Positions 1-8,899 are shown, numbered from the stretch's first letter. The stretch is DNA of 64,000 nucleotides from Streptomyces sp. R41 (GCF_041053055.1 NZ_CP163443.1:8663001-8727000), one strand, 5' to 3'. Translations and numbers: made by a program. Notes: generated by a model from the sequence alone, not told the origin.

Positions 1-674
1 AGCTTCGGATCGTCGACGAAGCGCGGGATGTCGAGGAGCGGCACGCGCACGGTCTGGGTGGCCGGGTCGGTGGGGGAGGTGGTGCGGTAGGTCTTCTTCG
101 GGTCGTAGTTCTGCACGTAGAACTTCCAGCTGACGCCTGCCTGTTGGAGCCGGTCGAAGATGGTCGGCCCGTCGAGGTCGGGGCCGCCGGTCACCCACTG
201 GGCGCGATTGGCGCGGGTTCCGTCGAGCGAGGACGCGAAGAAGTGGTCGAAGAGTTCGTAGCGGTCCGCCGCGTTCCAGTAGAAGGGCAGGTCCCGGCGG
301 TCGTAGTGGCCCATCGCCACGCGCCCGTCCCGACCCTGCCGCTCGAAGGCGGCGACGAAGGAGTCCATCCGGCCACCGTTGTACTGCTGTTGGACCAGCC
401 GGGGCCCGGCGCCGGGCGACACGGGGGTGGCGTCGTGCAGGGGGTAAGGCGCCACCAGTCCGTCGTCCGGATGCTTCAGGTCGACAGCTTGGCGGGCCCG
501 TGCCGGTAGCCCGTCGGCTCCGGGATACGTACCGAAGTAGTGGTCGAAGGTGCGGTCGCCCTGCATGAGGTAGACGAAGTGCTCAATCGGCGTACGGGTG
601 ACCGGAGTCGATGCCGAAGCGGTGCCGCTTCCCACGAGCAACAGAAGGACCACCGCCACGAAAACAGCTTTCAT
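1..674 (-). CDS. Secreted phosphoesterase, phospholipase C family (partial, C-terminus outside window)
   Basis: The reading frame starts at the ATG at 674-672 and runs off the left edge, so only about 224 N-terminal residues are visible. Residues 1-21 form a signal peptide ending in the alanine/serine-rich TASAS. The next segment, IEHFVYLMQGDRTFDHYFGT, matches the first conserved block of the phosphoesterase (PF04185) family of bacterial phospholipases C and acid phosphatases, in which this Asp/His region helps to bind metal. DGTRANRAQWVTGG is a second typical family block. The ATG overlaps the stop codon of the membrane glycosyltransferase gene (ATGA), so the two are probably translationally coupled. 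Substrate cannot be told from the fragment; a secreted phospholipid or phosphate-ester hydrolase is the family-level inference. Confidence 0.8.
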   Translation of the reverse strand, partial: MKAVFVAVVLLLLVGSGTASASTPVTRTPIEHFVYLMQGDRTFDHYFGTYPGADGLPARARQAVDLKHPDDGLVAPYPLHDATPVSPGAGPRLVQQQYNGGRMDSFVAAFERQGRDGRVAMGHYDRRDLPFYWNAADRYELFDHFFASSLDGTRANRAQWVTGGPDLDGPTIFDRLQQAGVSWKFYVQNYDPKKTYRTTSPTDPATQTVRVPLLDIPRFVDDPK

Positions 675-2200
675 GACGCCCTCACCCGGTAGACGATCAC
701 GACCTGAACCCCGTCCCCGTTCCGCGCCGTGAACACAGCGTCTCCGTGGTAACGCCCCACCATCTCCTGCAACTTGGCGGTGAAGAAGGGCGTACGGCGA
801 GCGGTGTACGCGTCCCACACCAGGTACTGGAAGCGGCCGTCCCGCAAGGCGCGGTCGGGGTTCTCGACGGCCCGGTAGCTGGGATTGCGGCGCGCCGGAT
901 CGGGTGAGACGGAGAGTGCGGAGACGGGCCGCAGTCCGTAGTACTGCACCACGTTCGCCATCGAAGGGCCGATGGCCAGCAGCCGCGCACCCTCGGGCGC
1001 GTTCGTGCGCACCCACAGCCCCGCCTCGCGTCCGCCCGGCAGCCCGCCGGTCCCGGCCAGAAACCGGGTGCCGGTCTGCGGCGCGGTCCGCGACCAGGAC
1101 GGAACGGCGAGCGAGACGACCACCAGGCAGACGGCGGCAGCGGCGGCGACGCGCTGTGCGCGCACGACCCGCGGGAACGAGGTGAGCGTACGTCCCGCCA
1201 GCACCGCGAAGACGGGCGCGGCGGGCAGCAGATACTGGAAGCCCTTCACCGGCCAGACCGTGAAGAACAGCGCGGGCACGGCCACCCAGCACACCAGCAG
1301 CCGCTCCCGCCAGGTGTTCTCCCGCCGCAGCCACACCAGCCCGGCGACGGCGGCCACGACCACCAACGGGCCCACTGCCCAGGGAACTTCGCGCGCATAG
1401 AAATAGTAGGGATGGTTGGCGCGCCGGAACATCTGCCACAGCAGATAGTTCCCGCCCGCCTTCGAGTGCCCGGCGACCGCCTGCGACAGCGGATGCGCCA
1501 CCGCCACCACCACGATCGCCGCCAGCGCGGGCAGCAGATGCCGCCAGCGCGTGCGCACGGCCGGGGTCAGCGCGAAGAAGGCGTACAGCGAACCCAGGAA
1601 GACGATCGACGTCTCCTTGGCGAGCACGGTGAGCCCGAGCATGCCGCCCGCGGCCAACAGCCAGCGTTGCGCGGGCGATTCCGCGTACCGCACGACGCAA
1701 TACAGTGCACCGGTCGCGCACAGCGTCATCGGCGCGTCGAGCAGCACCTGGCGGCTCACCACGACGTGGTACGGCATGACGGCGAGCAGCAGCGCGGCGA
1801 CGAGCGCGGCCCGCCGTCCGTACAGTCTGCGGGCCAGCCCGTACGTCATCGCGACCGTCACCACGCCCAGCAGCGCCGACACCGCGCGCGCCGCCCACTC
1901 GCTCTCGTGCACCCGCAGCGCCAGCGACACCAGCGACTGGAAGAGCACGGGATGCGCCCTGAACACCGGGAAGAGCGAACCGAGCTGGTCGTCTCCGGCG
2001 AGCGAGGCCGACGTGCCCGCGTACACCGCCTCGTCACTGTTGAACCCGGTGTCCGTCAGCCCGTACAGACGCAGAAACGTCGCGACGAGCAGCACCGCGG
2101 TCAGTGGTGCCGCGCGGCGCAGGGAGGCCCCGGCGCCGGAGGGGGCCGACGCCGGGGTGGTGCGGGGCGCTCCCGAGGGGAGCACGGACCGTTCGGTCAT
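671..2200 (-). CDS. Polytopic membrane glycosyltransferase, GT39/ArnT-like
   Basis: This 509-residue protein has about ten hydrophobic helices and the N-terminal layout of PMT/ArnT-type transferases that use polyprenyl-phosphate sugars: FLRLYGLTDTGFNSDEAVYAG, with the acidic DE pair on the first extracytoplasmic loop, followed by VVVSRQVLLDAP. The C-terminal 130 residues are soluble and probably extracytoplasmic. I chose the ATG at 2200 because it overlaps the upstream gene's stop (ATGA); an ATG 12 codons earlier would lie inside that gene. The partner upstream makes or handles lipid-linked sugar (DPM1-like GT2 domain), so a plausible job is transfer of a sugar from a polyprenyl carrier to a surface acceptor. 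Acceptor and sugar are unknown. Confidence 0.8.
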   Translation of the reverse strand: MTERSVLPSGAPRTTPASAPSGAGASLRRAAPLTAVLLVATFLRLYGLTDTGFNSDEAVYAGTSASLAGDDQLGSLFPVFRAHPVLFQSLVSLALRVHESEWAARAVSALLGVVTVAMTYGLARRLYGRRAALVAALLLAVMPYHVVVSRQVLLDAPMTLCATGALYCVVRYAESPAQRWLLAAGGMLGLTVLAKETSIVFLGSLYAFFALTPAVRTRWRHLLPALAAIVVVAVAHPLSQAVAGHSKAGGNYLLWQMFRRANHPYYFYAREVPWAVGPLVVVAAVAGLVWLRRENTWRERLLVCWVAVPALFFTVWPVKGFQYLLPAAPVFAVLAGRTLTSFPRVVRAQRVAAAAAVCLVVVSLAVPSWSRTAPQTGTRFLAGTGGLPGGREAGLWVRTNAPEGARLLAIGPSMANVVQYYGLRPVSALSVSPDPARRNPSYRAVENPDRALRDGRFQYLVWDAYTARRTPFFTAKLQEMVGRYHGDAVFTARNGDGVQVVIVYRVRAS

Positions 2201-4659
2201 GCGGCGGCGCCGGGCAGCAGCCCCCAGCGAGGCCACGCGTCGACCTGCACCTGCCCGTTGTGCCGCTCACCGGGTACCTGCGCGGTGTTCCGCTCTCCGG
2301 CCAGCAGCCGCGGGATCTCGTCAGCCCAGCCGAAGCAGTCCGACGCGAGGACGCGAGTGCGGACGCCGGAGAGGAATCCGGCGAGTATCTCCCGCTCACG
2401 GGCACGCAGTTCGGCGTGATCGAGACCGTCGATGCGCAGCGCCGGCGCGAGATAGCGGTACGGCGGAAAACCGTACGCGTCCTCGGTGTTGACCAGCATC
2501 CGCTCCAAGGCCTCGGCGGAATCGAGGTCGTACAACGCCGGCGCACCGCGTTCGATGACGAACAGGTCCTTCACCTCGACGCTCGACCCGAGCCGGCAGG
2601 GCACGAGCCGGTCGACGCTGTACTTCGGCGGCGGCACCAGGATCTGGGTGATCGCGTTGATGCCCATGATCGGCAGGTTGAAGCGGGCCAGCATCAGCGC
2701 GATCGACCGGCCGCCCTTGGAGTGCAGCCGCGACTGGAGGTTGAGCCGGCGCCACTCCTTCTTGGTCAGATCCTCGGCGTGAACGGCGCGCAGGGTGTGC
2801 GCACTGATGGTGAGCGGCTTCGGGAAGCAGACCGCCCGCCCGGTGGGGTCCACCACGGTCATGTCGTCCGACAGGAACCGCCCGCTGTGCTCGCGCAGCA
2901 GCCGCAGTACGGTCGCGGTCTTGCCGGTGTCGGTCAGCGCGGACAACATCACGCCGTGCCCGTCGAGCTCGACACAGGCCGAGTGCAGCAGCATCCTGCC
3001 GCGTGAGATCAGTACGAATCGCAGCAGTGCCTCGACTACGTTCGTGTAGACGACATGCGGGGAGCGCGCGAGCAGCGGACCGACCTCTACCGTGATCGGC
3101 GGACCCAGCCGTACGCGGAAGTTGGCGCCGAACCGGCCCAGGTGCTCCTCGTAGCGCAGCGCCGCCGACTCGCCGCGGTCCTCCGTCAGCGCGGCCCGCC
3201 GCCGCGGCCTGCGCCGGCCGACGTCACCGACGCGCACCGCGATGTCGACCTCCGCGTCCGGGATCCACTGGGCGCGGAAGAACTCCAGCTCGGGCAGACG
3301 GATTTGAGAGCCGATGGTGACGGTGCCTGCGACGTCGTACCGATAGGGCAGGTAGACGGACCGCTTACGGCTGGGCACTTCGGCGCTCTCCGCGTTCGGA
3401 TAAGGGTCCGGGTCCACCAACATCCGTACGGGATCACGCTGTCGGACCTTCGTCTCGCCGCCCCGGTAGATCATGCGGTCGCTGATCAGGAAGCGGAGGA
3501 CGAAGAGGAGCACGAGCGTGAGGGCGTTGGCGGTCAGCACGCCCATGCCCGCGAGCACCAGCCACTGCAGCAGCGGCAGACGGGCCACGAGCAGCAGGTT
3601 GTTCATCGCGAAGAACCGGCCCGCTCGCCCGTACCAGGTGCCTTTCCGCTGCCCTCCGCGATATACGGCGGCGTCGGTGAGGACGAAATTCCAGGCGGTC
3701 GAGAACTGCGTGGCCAGGGCCGCGCCGACCAGGTGATGGACGCCGAGCAGATCGAAGAAGAACCACAGTGCGGCCGTGTTCACCGCGACCCCGGACAGCC
3801 CGACCGCTCCGAACGCCGTCATCCGCAGCAGCTGCCGCTGCCCGCCCGCCACTCCGCGGCGCAGCCGCCCGACATGGCGTACGAAGGCGATTCCTTCCCG
3901 GAGGGAGGCCTTGGAGTGGCCTGCCTCGCGGGGCGCGAAGGTGTACGCGACCTCGGCGACCCGGGCCGCCGGGTGCCGTACCAGGATCTCCAAAAGGATC
4001 TTGAAGCCGACGGGCCGCAGCCGGTCGGTGTCGATCGCGTCCTTGCGGAAGGCGAACAGGCCGCTGAGCGGATCGCTGACGGTGGCGAGCCGACGCGGGA
4101 ACGCCGCCTTGACCACGCGTGTCGCGGTCGACGAGGTCGCCTGCCTACCGGCGCCCGCAAGCCCTTCGGACTGGCCGTTCCCGGCGTACCGGGTGCCGAC
4201 GGCGATGTCGACGCCCTCCCGCATCGCCGTCCTGGCCAGCAGCGCCGCGGCTCCCGGCGGATGCTGCAGATCCCCGTCCATGACGAGGACCCAGTCACCG
4301 CGCGCGACACGGATGCCGGCGACCACCGCACCCGACAGACCTCCTCCGCGCAGACCCGGCGGGCGGTGCAGCAATCGGATCGGGACACGGCTGCCGGGCG
4401 CGAGGGCGGCGAGCTCCTCGACCGTGCCGTCGTCACTGTCGTCCACGAAAAGGATCTCCGCGCCGAGCGGCGCGACCGCGGGTGAGAGCCGGTCGAGGAG
4501 CAGCGGAACGCTCTCCTGCTCATTGCGCGTGGGCACCAGGACGGTCAGCCGGGGCGCGGCACCGTCGCCGTGCGCACCGCCGCCGAGATCCTGGACACCG
4601 GGATGTTCCGGACGGTCCCCCTCGCGGGCATCCGTACGGGAATTGATGACATGCGCCAT
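2197..4659 (-). CDS. Three-domain fusion: GT2 (DPM1-like) - GtrA membrane domain - HPr-kinase/PEPCK-like P-loop domain
   Basis: This protein has 820 residues. Residues 38-260 are a GT2 polyprenol-phosphate glycosyltransferase domain: TVLVPTRNE, FVDDSDDG and MDGDLQHPP hold the nucleotide- and metal-binding acidic residues. Residues 278-400 are a GtrA-like four-helix membrane domain, often fused to such transferases. Residues about 430-800 form a soluble domain resembling the HPr kinase/PEP-carboxykinase fold: a P-loop-like ALTDTGKTA at 574-582 and FLSDDMTVVD at 595-604. The P-loop lacks the usual first glycine. In surface-polymer clusters, HprK-like domains are often found without HPr partners, and their role is unclear. 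The start at 4659 has GGGGGGA four bases upstream. It heads a coupled three-gene operon. Confidence 0.82.
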   Translation of the reverse strand: MAHVINSRTDAREGDRPEHPGVQDLGGGAHGDGAAPRLTVLVPTRNEQESVPLLLDRLSPAVAPLGAEILFVDDSDDGTVEELAALAPGSRVPIRLLHRPPGLRGGGLSGAVVAGIRVARGDWVLVMDGDLQHPPGAAALLARTAMREGVDIAVGTRYAGNGQSEGLAGAGRQATSSTATRVVKAAFPRRLATVSDPLSGLFAFRKDAIDTDRLRPVGFKILLEILVRHPAARVAEVAYTFAPREAGHSKASLREGIAFVRHVGRLRRGVAGGQRQLLRMTAFGAVGLSGVAVNTAALWFFFDLLGVHHLVGAALATQFSTAWNFVLTDAAVYRGGQRKGTWYGRAGRFFAMNNLLLVARLPLLQWLVLAGMGVLTANALTLVLLFVLRFLISDRMIYRGGETKVRQRDPVRMLVDPDPYPNAESAEVPSRKRSVYLPYRYDVAGTVTIGSQIRLPELEFFRAQWIPDAEVDIAVRVGDVGRRRPRRRAALTEDRGESAALRYEEHLGRFGANFRVRLGPPITVEVGPLLARSPHVVYTNVVEALLRFVLISRGRMLLHSACVELDGHGVMLSALTDTGKTATVLRLLREHSGRFLSDDMTVVDPTGRAVCFPKPLTISAHTLRAVHAEDLTKKEWRRLNLQSRLHSKGGRSIALMLARFNLPIMGINAITQILVPPPKYSVDRLVPCRLGSSVEVKDLFVIERGAPALYDLDSAEALERMLVNTEDAYGFPPYRYLAPALRIDGLDHAELRAREREILAGFLSGVRTRVLASDCFGWADEIPRLLAGERNTAQVPGERHNGQVQVDAWPRWGLLPGAAA

Positions 4660-5064
4660 GGAGTCCCCCCTGTACGCGTGCCCGCCGGCGGTACAGCGCG
4701 ACGGACACCGAAACCGCCCGAGGGCACGGGCGGAGAAGTGAGCGGTGACCCTCGCGGCGTACGGTCTCGACGCGGCGCGGGGAGGTACAGGACGTGCCAG
4801 AGGTACGGGACGTACCTGGCTCCACGGTCAGGAGCGGAAGCCAGAGGCTAGCAGCGGGCGTGGATGGTTCGCCCGGCATTCGGCTCGCATCCGAGGGCAA
4901 TTAGCCTGCTGTTAACCATAGTTGCTTCCCGATTGCCCCTTGAGTCGCTCGCCGTCCCACCTGCCCCGGTCAGACGTAGTCAGATCTACGCATCTATTGC
5001 ATGGAGGTGAAAGTCTGCGCATTCTTCATGGAGGCCCTGCTGAAGCCACGGTTCCGCGACAACC
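4660..5064. other. Divergent intergenic region
   Basis: These 405 bases separate the leftward glycosyltransferase operon from the rightward ANTAR gene, so promoters for both should lie here. The stretch around 4900-4925 is locally AT-rich and includes GTTAACCATAG. I see no convincing -35/-10 pair, operator or RNA structure, and no coding sequence with homology I recognise. Confidence 0.5.
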
Positions 5065-5445
5065 ATGGCCCGCATGCCTTCCGACGAAACAGCATCCATG
5101 CCGGAGGCCCCCACCGGTGCGCCCGGGGGCGCGCCGCCTTTCTCCACGCGGGACCACACGGTCACCCTGATGGACGCCATGCGTGCGGTCCTGGCCATGA
5201 TCGACGACCTGGAGGCGCTGAGAACCGAGAACCGCCAGCTCAAGGAGGCCCTCGAGGGCCGCGCTCTGATCGAACGCGCCAAGGGCATCCTCATGGCCCG
5301 CCGCGGCTGCGACGAGGCGACCGCCTTCCAGATGCTCGTCGCCCTCTCCCGCGAACAGCACCGCAAGGTACGGGCGGTGGCGGCGGACTTCGCCGAGGGG
5401 TTCGGGACGGGTGGGGTGGATGTTGGGGTGCATCCGCTGACGTGA
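5065..5445 (+). CDS. Small ANTAR-domain protein
   Basis: This 126-residue protein has a disordered, Pro-rich first 30 residues. A helical segment (LMDAMRAVLAMIDDLEALRTEN, about 36-57) follows, and then an ANTAR RNA-binding domain at about 58-112. The hallmark RALIERAKGILMARRGCDEATAF is present, followed by the third helix LVALSREQHRKVRAVA. ANTAR domains bind paired hexaloop stems in nascent transcripts and act as antiterminators, normally under control of a sensor domain. Here there is no recognisable receiver, GAF or PAS domain, only the short coiled helix that could dimerise it. The start is uncertain between the ATG at 5065 and the ATG at 5074; neither has a strong ribosome site. The target is unknown. 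Confidence 0.8.
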   Translation: MARMPSDETASMPEAPTGAPGGAPPFSTRDHTVTLMDAMRAVLAMIDDLEALRTENRQLKEALEGRALIERAKGILMARRGCDEATAFQMLVALSREQHRKVRAVAADFAEGFGTGGVDVGVHPLT

Positions 5446-5502
5446 CGCCGGGCCGCGACGCGGGGCCAGGGCTGGGGAGCACCCCGACTGGCTACAGGCC
5501 GG

Positions 5503-5868
5503 CTACCCGATGCCCTGTCGGTCGGGTCGCAGGGCGAAGGCGCGGTCCGCCGCCGCGGGGACCGTGCGCTCCAAGGTCTGTGTCAGCAGCTCGCGATGGC
5601 GCATCAGTGGCTCGCGCCGGTCCGCGGGAGCCACCAGCAGCAGATCGTCGAGCCCGGCGAGCATGCGCCGCGTGACCTGGGGACTGCCGGCCGCGCAGCC
5701 CCGGATCTCGGTGTCGACCTCCGACGCCACCGCCCACACCACGAAGACCAGCACCATCGCCGCGGTGGGCGCGAACCAGAACGTGTCCCGAAGATGCTCC
5801 CGCCACGGCGACAGCGCCCTGGGTCGCCGCCCTCCCCGCAGGCCCGTCGTAGTCAGCCAGTCACCCAT
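5503..5868 (-). pseudogene. DUF2254 membrane protein remnant with internal deletion
   Basis: The 121-residue frame begins MGDWLTTTGLRGG at 5868. Its first half (SPWREHLRDTFWFAP, then one hydrophobic helix to about residue 57) is the normal N-terminus of DUF2254 proteins. The second half (QVTRRMLAGLDDL through ADRAFALRPDRQGIG) is their normal C-terminus. Full members are several hundred residues long with further membrane helices and a large soluble domain, all missing here. The two ends are joined in frame at about residue 60, so this looks like an internal deletion and not a frameshift. Whether the stub is still translated is unknown; I call it a remnant. Confidence 0.65.
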
Positions 5869-6010
5869 GGTGAGACTGTAGGCGCACCCCCACCTCGTCC
5901 CGCGCATCCTCTCTGGCGACCCGGATACGCAGGTGAAAGGCACCCCGAAACCTTGGTATTGTTGTCCACGTCGCCGCGGGGAACGCCCCCGTCCAGGCGA
6001 CAGACACCTA

Positions 6011-6095
6011 GTCCGGGTGGCGGAATGGCAGACGCGCTAGCTTGAGGTGCTAGTGCCCTTTATCGGGCGTGGGGGTTCAAGTCCCCCCTCGGACA
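6011..6095 (+). tRNA. tRNA-Leu (anticodon GAG)
   Basis: The sequence folds as a class II tRNA of 85 nt without encoded CCA. The acceptor stem pairs GTCCGGG (6011-6017) with CTCGGAC (6088-6094), with one G-T pair, and the discriminator base is A. The anticodon stem CTAGC/GCTAG (6037-6041, 6049-6053) closes the loop TTGAGGT with anticodon GAG at 6044-6046. A long variable arm follows. The T arm is GGGGG-TTCAAGT-CCCCC. It reads CTC and CTT leucine codons. A recombinase remnant lies immediately downstream on the other strand. Confidence 0.96.
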
Positions 6096-6885
6096 CTTGT
6101 AGTAACGGAATCGAGGGCCTCGACCTTACGGTCGTGGTCCTCGTTGTTTTGTCGTAGGTGATCGTGATGCCCAGGGCGTCGTAGAGGGGCTCTTTCGTGT
6201 CGGCGTCGGCGGTTTGGATGTGTTGTGCGTCGTTGATCCACCCCGTGACGACGGCTGGGTCGGCTCCGGCGTCGAGGGCGGCCTGGTAGCGGGTGAGCCG
6301 TCGCTCGCACTCTCTTGTGGCCTGGCGGGCTTGGGTCTGCTCGAGGGTGTCGGTCTGTGCGGCACTGGCTGCGATGCTCGCGTGACTGAGTGCTTCGTCG
6401 CTGGGGTTGTGGGTCATGGTGGTGCGGTGGCCGAGGGTGACGTCGTCGACGTCGATGAGGCGTTCTTCCTTGCGTTGTTTGTTCCAGACTTCGTAGCCGG
6501 TGTAGCGGGGGTTGATGAGGATCGCTCTGACCGCACCGGCCTGCCATCCGGTCTTCGTGCGGTGCGCATTCCTGGCCGCGTCGTGGGCGGAGTGGCAGGA
6601 GATGCCCTCGCGGTTGAGCAGGATGGCGATGGCCTCGTCACTCATGCCGTCGACGTACATGGTGAACAAGCGCAGCACGACGGGGTCGGTTGCGGGGTCG
6701 AGTTCGAGTTTGTGCAGGTGTTGTCCGGCCGCTGCCTTGGCGGGGTTGGGGTGGGGGCCGGCGTCGGTGACCTGGTAGCCGTAGGGCGGGCGCCCGCCGA
6801 GGTGTAGCGGCCTTGTACGGCGTGCGAGGACTCCCCGGGGCGAGGGCTGTTCGAGCGCCCTGACGCCGCAGGCGGCGGCCGACAT
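6096..6885 (-). pseudogene. Large serine recombinase remnant next to tRNA-Leu
   Basis: The frame carries the 'recombinase' domain of large serine integrases: GGRPPYGYQ, then DEAIAILLNREGISCHS, then GWQAGAVRAILINPRYTGYEVWNKQRK. It also has the late helical block RECERRLTRYQAALDAGADPA. The N-terminal resolvase domain with the catalytic serine is absent. The zinc-ribbon segment expected after VDDVTLGH is also absent, so there is at least one truncation and one internal deletion. The open frame continues to 6037, but its last 19 residues (VSEGGLEPPRPIKG...) are just the tRNA gene read antisense. Catalysis is impossible without the N-domain. It marks an old integrated element; the rest of that element is not visible. 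Confidence 0.85.
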
Positions 6886-6946
6886 GGTGTCGGACGCCGC
6901 CTGGCGAGAGGGATTCAGGTTCAGATGCCTGCAGAGTGACGTGGCG

Positions 6947-8206
6947 TCAGCTGGTCGCGCTCCCCGCGACCCACTCGCTCCACGGCATGTTCCAGTCGCT
7001 GAGGCCGTTGTCCGGGGCCAACATGGTCTTGTCCGCGGAGTTCTTGATGATCACGACGTCACCGATCATCGAGTGGTCGAAGAACCACGCGGCGGGCTGC
7101 CTGCTGTCGCCGCCGCTCCTGACGTCCTTCAGGCCCACGCAGCCGTGGCTGGTGTTGACCTTGCCGAAGACCGAGTCGGCACCCCAGTAGTTGCCGTGGA
7201 TGAACGTGCCCGAGTCGGTCAGGCGCATGGCGTGCGGTACGGCCTTGATGTCGTACGAGGGCTTGCCGTCCTTCTCCGTGAGGCCGACGGTCGCACCGTT
7301 CATATGGATGTGCCTGAACTTCTCGGAGATGACCATCTGACCGTTGTACGTCGGGTGCTCGGGGCTGCCGGACGAGATCGGGATGGTCCTGATCGTCTTG
7401 CCGTCCCGTACGACGGTCATCTGCTTCGTCTTGGCGTCGACCGTGCTGATCTGGCTCCGGCCGATCTTGAACGTGACCGTCTTCTGGATGCCATAAGGGT
7501 TGAGCGTGACGGTGACGGTGGAGCCGGGCTTCCAGTAGTTCTTGGGGCGGAAGTCCAGGCGGCTGTCGTTGAACCAGTGGCCGACGACCTGCTGGCCGCT
7601 GCTGGAGCTGACCTGGATCTTCGACTCCATGGCGGCCTTGTTGCTGATCGCGTTGTCGAAGTTGACCGTCACCGGCATGCCCACGCCGACGGTCGAGCCG
7701 TCCTCGGGGGACAGGTGCCCGATGAAGTTGTTGGCCGGGGAGACCGTGGTGATCGTGGCGTTACCGGTGACGGAGCGACCCTTGGCGTCCTCGGCCTCTG
7801 CGGCGACCTGATACTTGGTGGCCCGCTCCAGCTGGCCGTTCGGCTTCCAGGACATGCCGTCCGCGGACAGGGTGCCCGGCACCTCGGCACCGGTCGCGAC
7901 GGCGGTCATGGTCACCTTGGTGAGCTTGCCGTTGCTCACCGTGACTTTGACGGGGCCGTTGATCCCGACGTCGTAGGCACCTTGACCGGGCGTGATCTTT
8001 ATTCGGGCGTCGGAAGCGTCCTGGGCGCCCGTCTGATCTACCTGCGCCTGCGATTTCGGGTCATTCCCAGGGTCGTTGTCGCTGGTGGCAGCGTTGCTGG
8101 TACCGCCTAGGGCCGTGAGTGCGAGTACGCCGCCAAGTACGCCGGCCGTAGCCATCAGCCCGCTGCGTCGCTTACGTACCGTGATCAAACGCTTCTCCCA
8201 TGCCAC
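6947..8206 (-). CDS. Secreted L,D-transpeptidase with N-terminal Ig-like domains
   Basis: This 419-residue protein starts with a basic stretch (RKRRSGL) and hydrophobic signal segment ending near GTSNAA. Two bacterial Ig-like domains follow (about 65-260). The C-terminal YkuD domain carries FIHGNYWG and SHGCVGL, with the catalytic cysteine at residue 356. L,D-transpeptidases make 3-3 cross-links in peptidoglycan. The residue after SHGCV is usually Arg and is Gly here, a variant also expected in actinobacterial members. The ATG at 8206 has no good ribosome site; an in-frame TTG at 8188 lies just after GGGAGAAG and may be the true start, which would still leave a full signal peptide. Confidence 0.9.
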   Translation of the reverse strand: MAWEKRLITVRKRRSGLMATAGVLGGVLALTALGGTSNAATSDNDPGNDPKSQAQVDQTGAQDASDARIKITPGQGAYDVGINGPVKVTVSNGKLTKVTMTAVATGAEVPGTLSADGMSWKPNGQLERATKYQVAAEAEDAKGRSVTGNATITTVSPANNFIGHLSPEDGSTVGVGMPVTVNFDNAISNKAAMESKIQVSSSSGQQVVGHWFNDSRLDFRPKNYWKPGSTVTVTLNPYGIQKTVTFKIGRSQISTVDAKTKQMTVVRDGKTIRTIPISSGSPEHPTYNGQMVISEKFRHIHMNGATVGLTEKDGKPSYDIKAVPHAMRLTDSGTFIHGNYWGADSVFGKVNTSHGCVGLKDVRSGGDSRQPAAWFFDHSMIGDVVIIKNSADKTMLAPDNGLSDWNMPWSEWVAGSATS

Positions 8207-8298
8207 TGGTCGTTGAATCCTCGGAGCTGGTTACCGGAGGAGTGCAACCAGCTCTAAAGAACTATTTATGCATTCGTCCGTCCTTAAGGGAGTAAATT

Positions 8299-8655
8299 GT
8301 GGCGAATTCCACGCGCGGTGAGAGCGTCGCCGAGGCTCTGCTCGAAGGCCGGATGGCGCGTAGTCGATCTGCTCTCGCCGATCGGTGCAGGCCATGGCAG
8401 GGACGCTGCGATGGGTGTGGTGCCGGTCACGGGCGACAGCCCGCACAGCTGGAGCCCGGCGTCGAGGGCAGCGGCAACGCCTTCATGAACGGTGCGCGCC
8501 GCCGCCCCAGGGTCAGGAGCTGTACTACCTCATCGAGTGGGTTGTCGCGCAGCCGTGGTGTGACGGCGACGTCGGCATGGTCGGCATCCCCTACTTCGGC
8601 TCCATGCAGGTGCCTGACTCGGCGACGCTGCTGCGACGGGGTCCTGACCTTGTAG
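8299..8655 (+). CDS. Unrecognised short frame with a strong ribosome site, probably a truncated gene start
   Basis: A GTG at 8299 is preceded at six bases by AAGGGAG, a much better ribosome site than chance would normally give. The frame reads ANSTRGESVAEALLEGRMARS and then becomes Arg/Ser-rich sequence with no family I recognise, ending at 8655 after 118 codons. From about 8508 the bases clearly derive from an S15-type hydrolase in a different frame. So the beginning may be the genuine 5' end of a gene now joined to unrelated or frameshifted sequence. It may not make a functional product. Confidence 0.25.
   Translation: MANSTRGESVAEALLEGRMARSRSALADRCRPWQGRCDGCGAGHGRQPAQLEPGVEGSGNAFMNGARRRPRVRSCTTSSSGLSRSRGVTATSAWSASPTSAPCRCLTRRRCCDGVLTL
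8508..8610 (+). pseudogene. Fragment of a CocE/NonD (S15) hydrolase
   Basis: One frame reads GQELYYLIEWVVAQPWCDG followed by DVGMVGIPYFGSMQV. That closely fits the core of X-Pro dipeptidyl-peptidase/cocaine-esterase-like hydrolases, where the segment normally reads WCDGNVGM-GISYFG and contains the nucleophile serine. Here the serine position of GISYFG is proline, and only about 34 codons of a family of roughly 550-670 residues remain. There is no oxyanion region, lid or C-terminal jelly roll. It is a small dead remnant. Confidence 0.7.
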
Positions 8656-8899
8656 TTCTGGGGTGCCGCCCGTCCATCGGCGCAGGCGTCGGCGACTTCG
8701 GGGGCCGGGGCTTGCTGCTGGCCTTCGGCGTGCCGGCCGCTGTGTAGAGAACCGTGCCCCGGGCCACCCATTCGACCGCACCCGCACCGGTCACTCACGC
8801 GCCTTGGGCTCACCCTCGCGGCCTGGATCAACCACCAGGATCGGGCTGGGTGCCCGAGGTGCTATTGCATACAGTATTCCGCCGAGTTAACGTCTACTC

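Noticed and set aside
5001..5675. Overlapping long frame across the ANTAR gene with a good upstream GGAGG
   Set aside because: Its translation is Arg/Pro/Gly-rich and unrelated to any family; the ANTAR motif is in the other frame.
6037..6095. EGGLEPPRP tail as a true protein C-terminus
   Set aside because: It is the tRNA-Leu gene read on the opposite strand; similar tails are a known annotation artefact.
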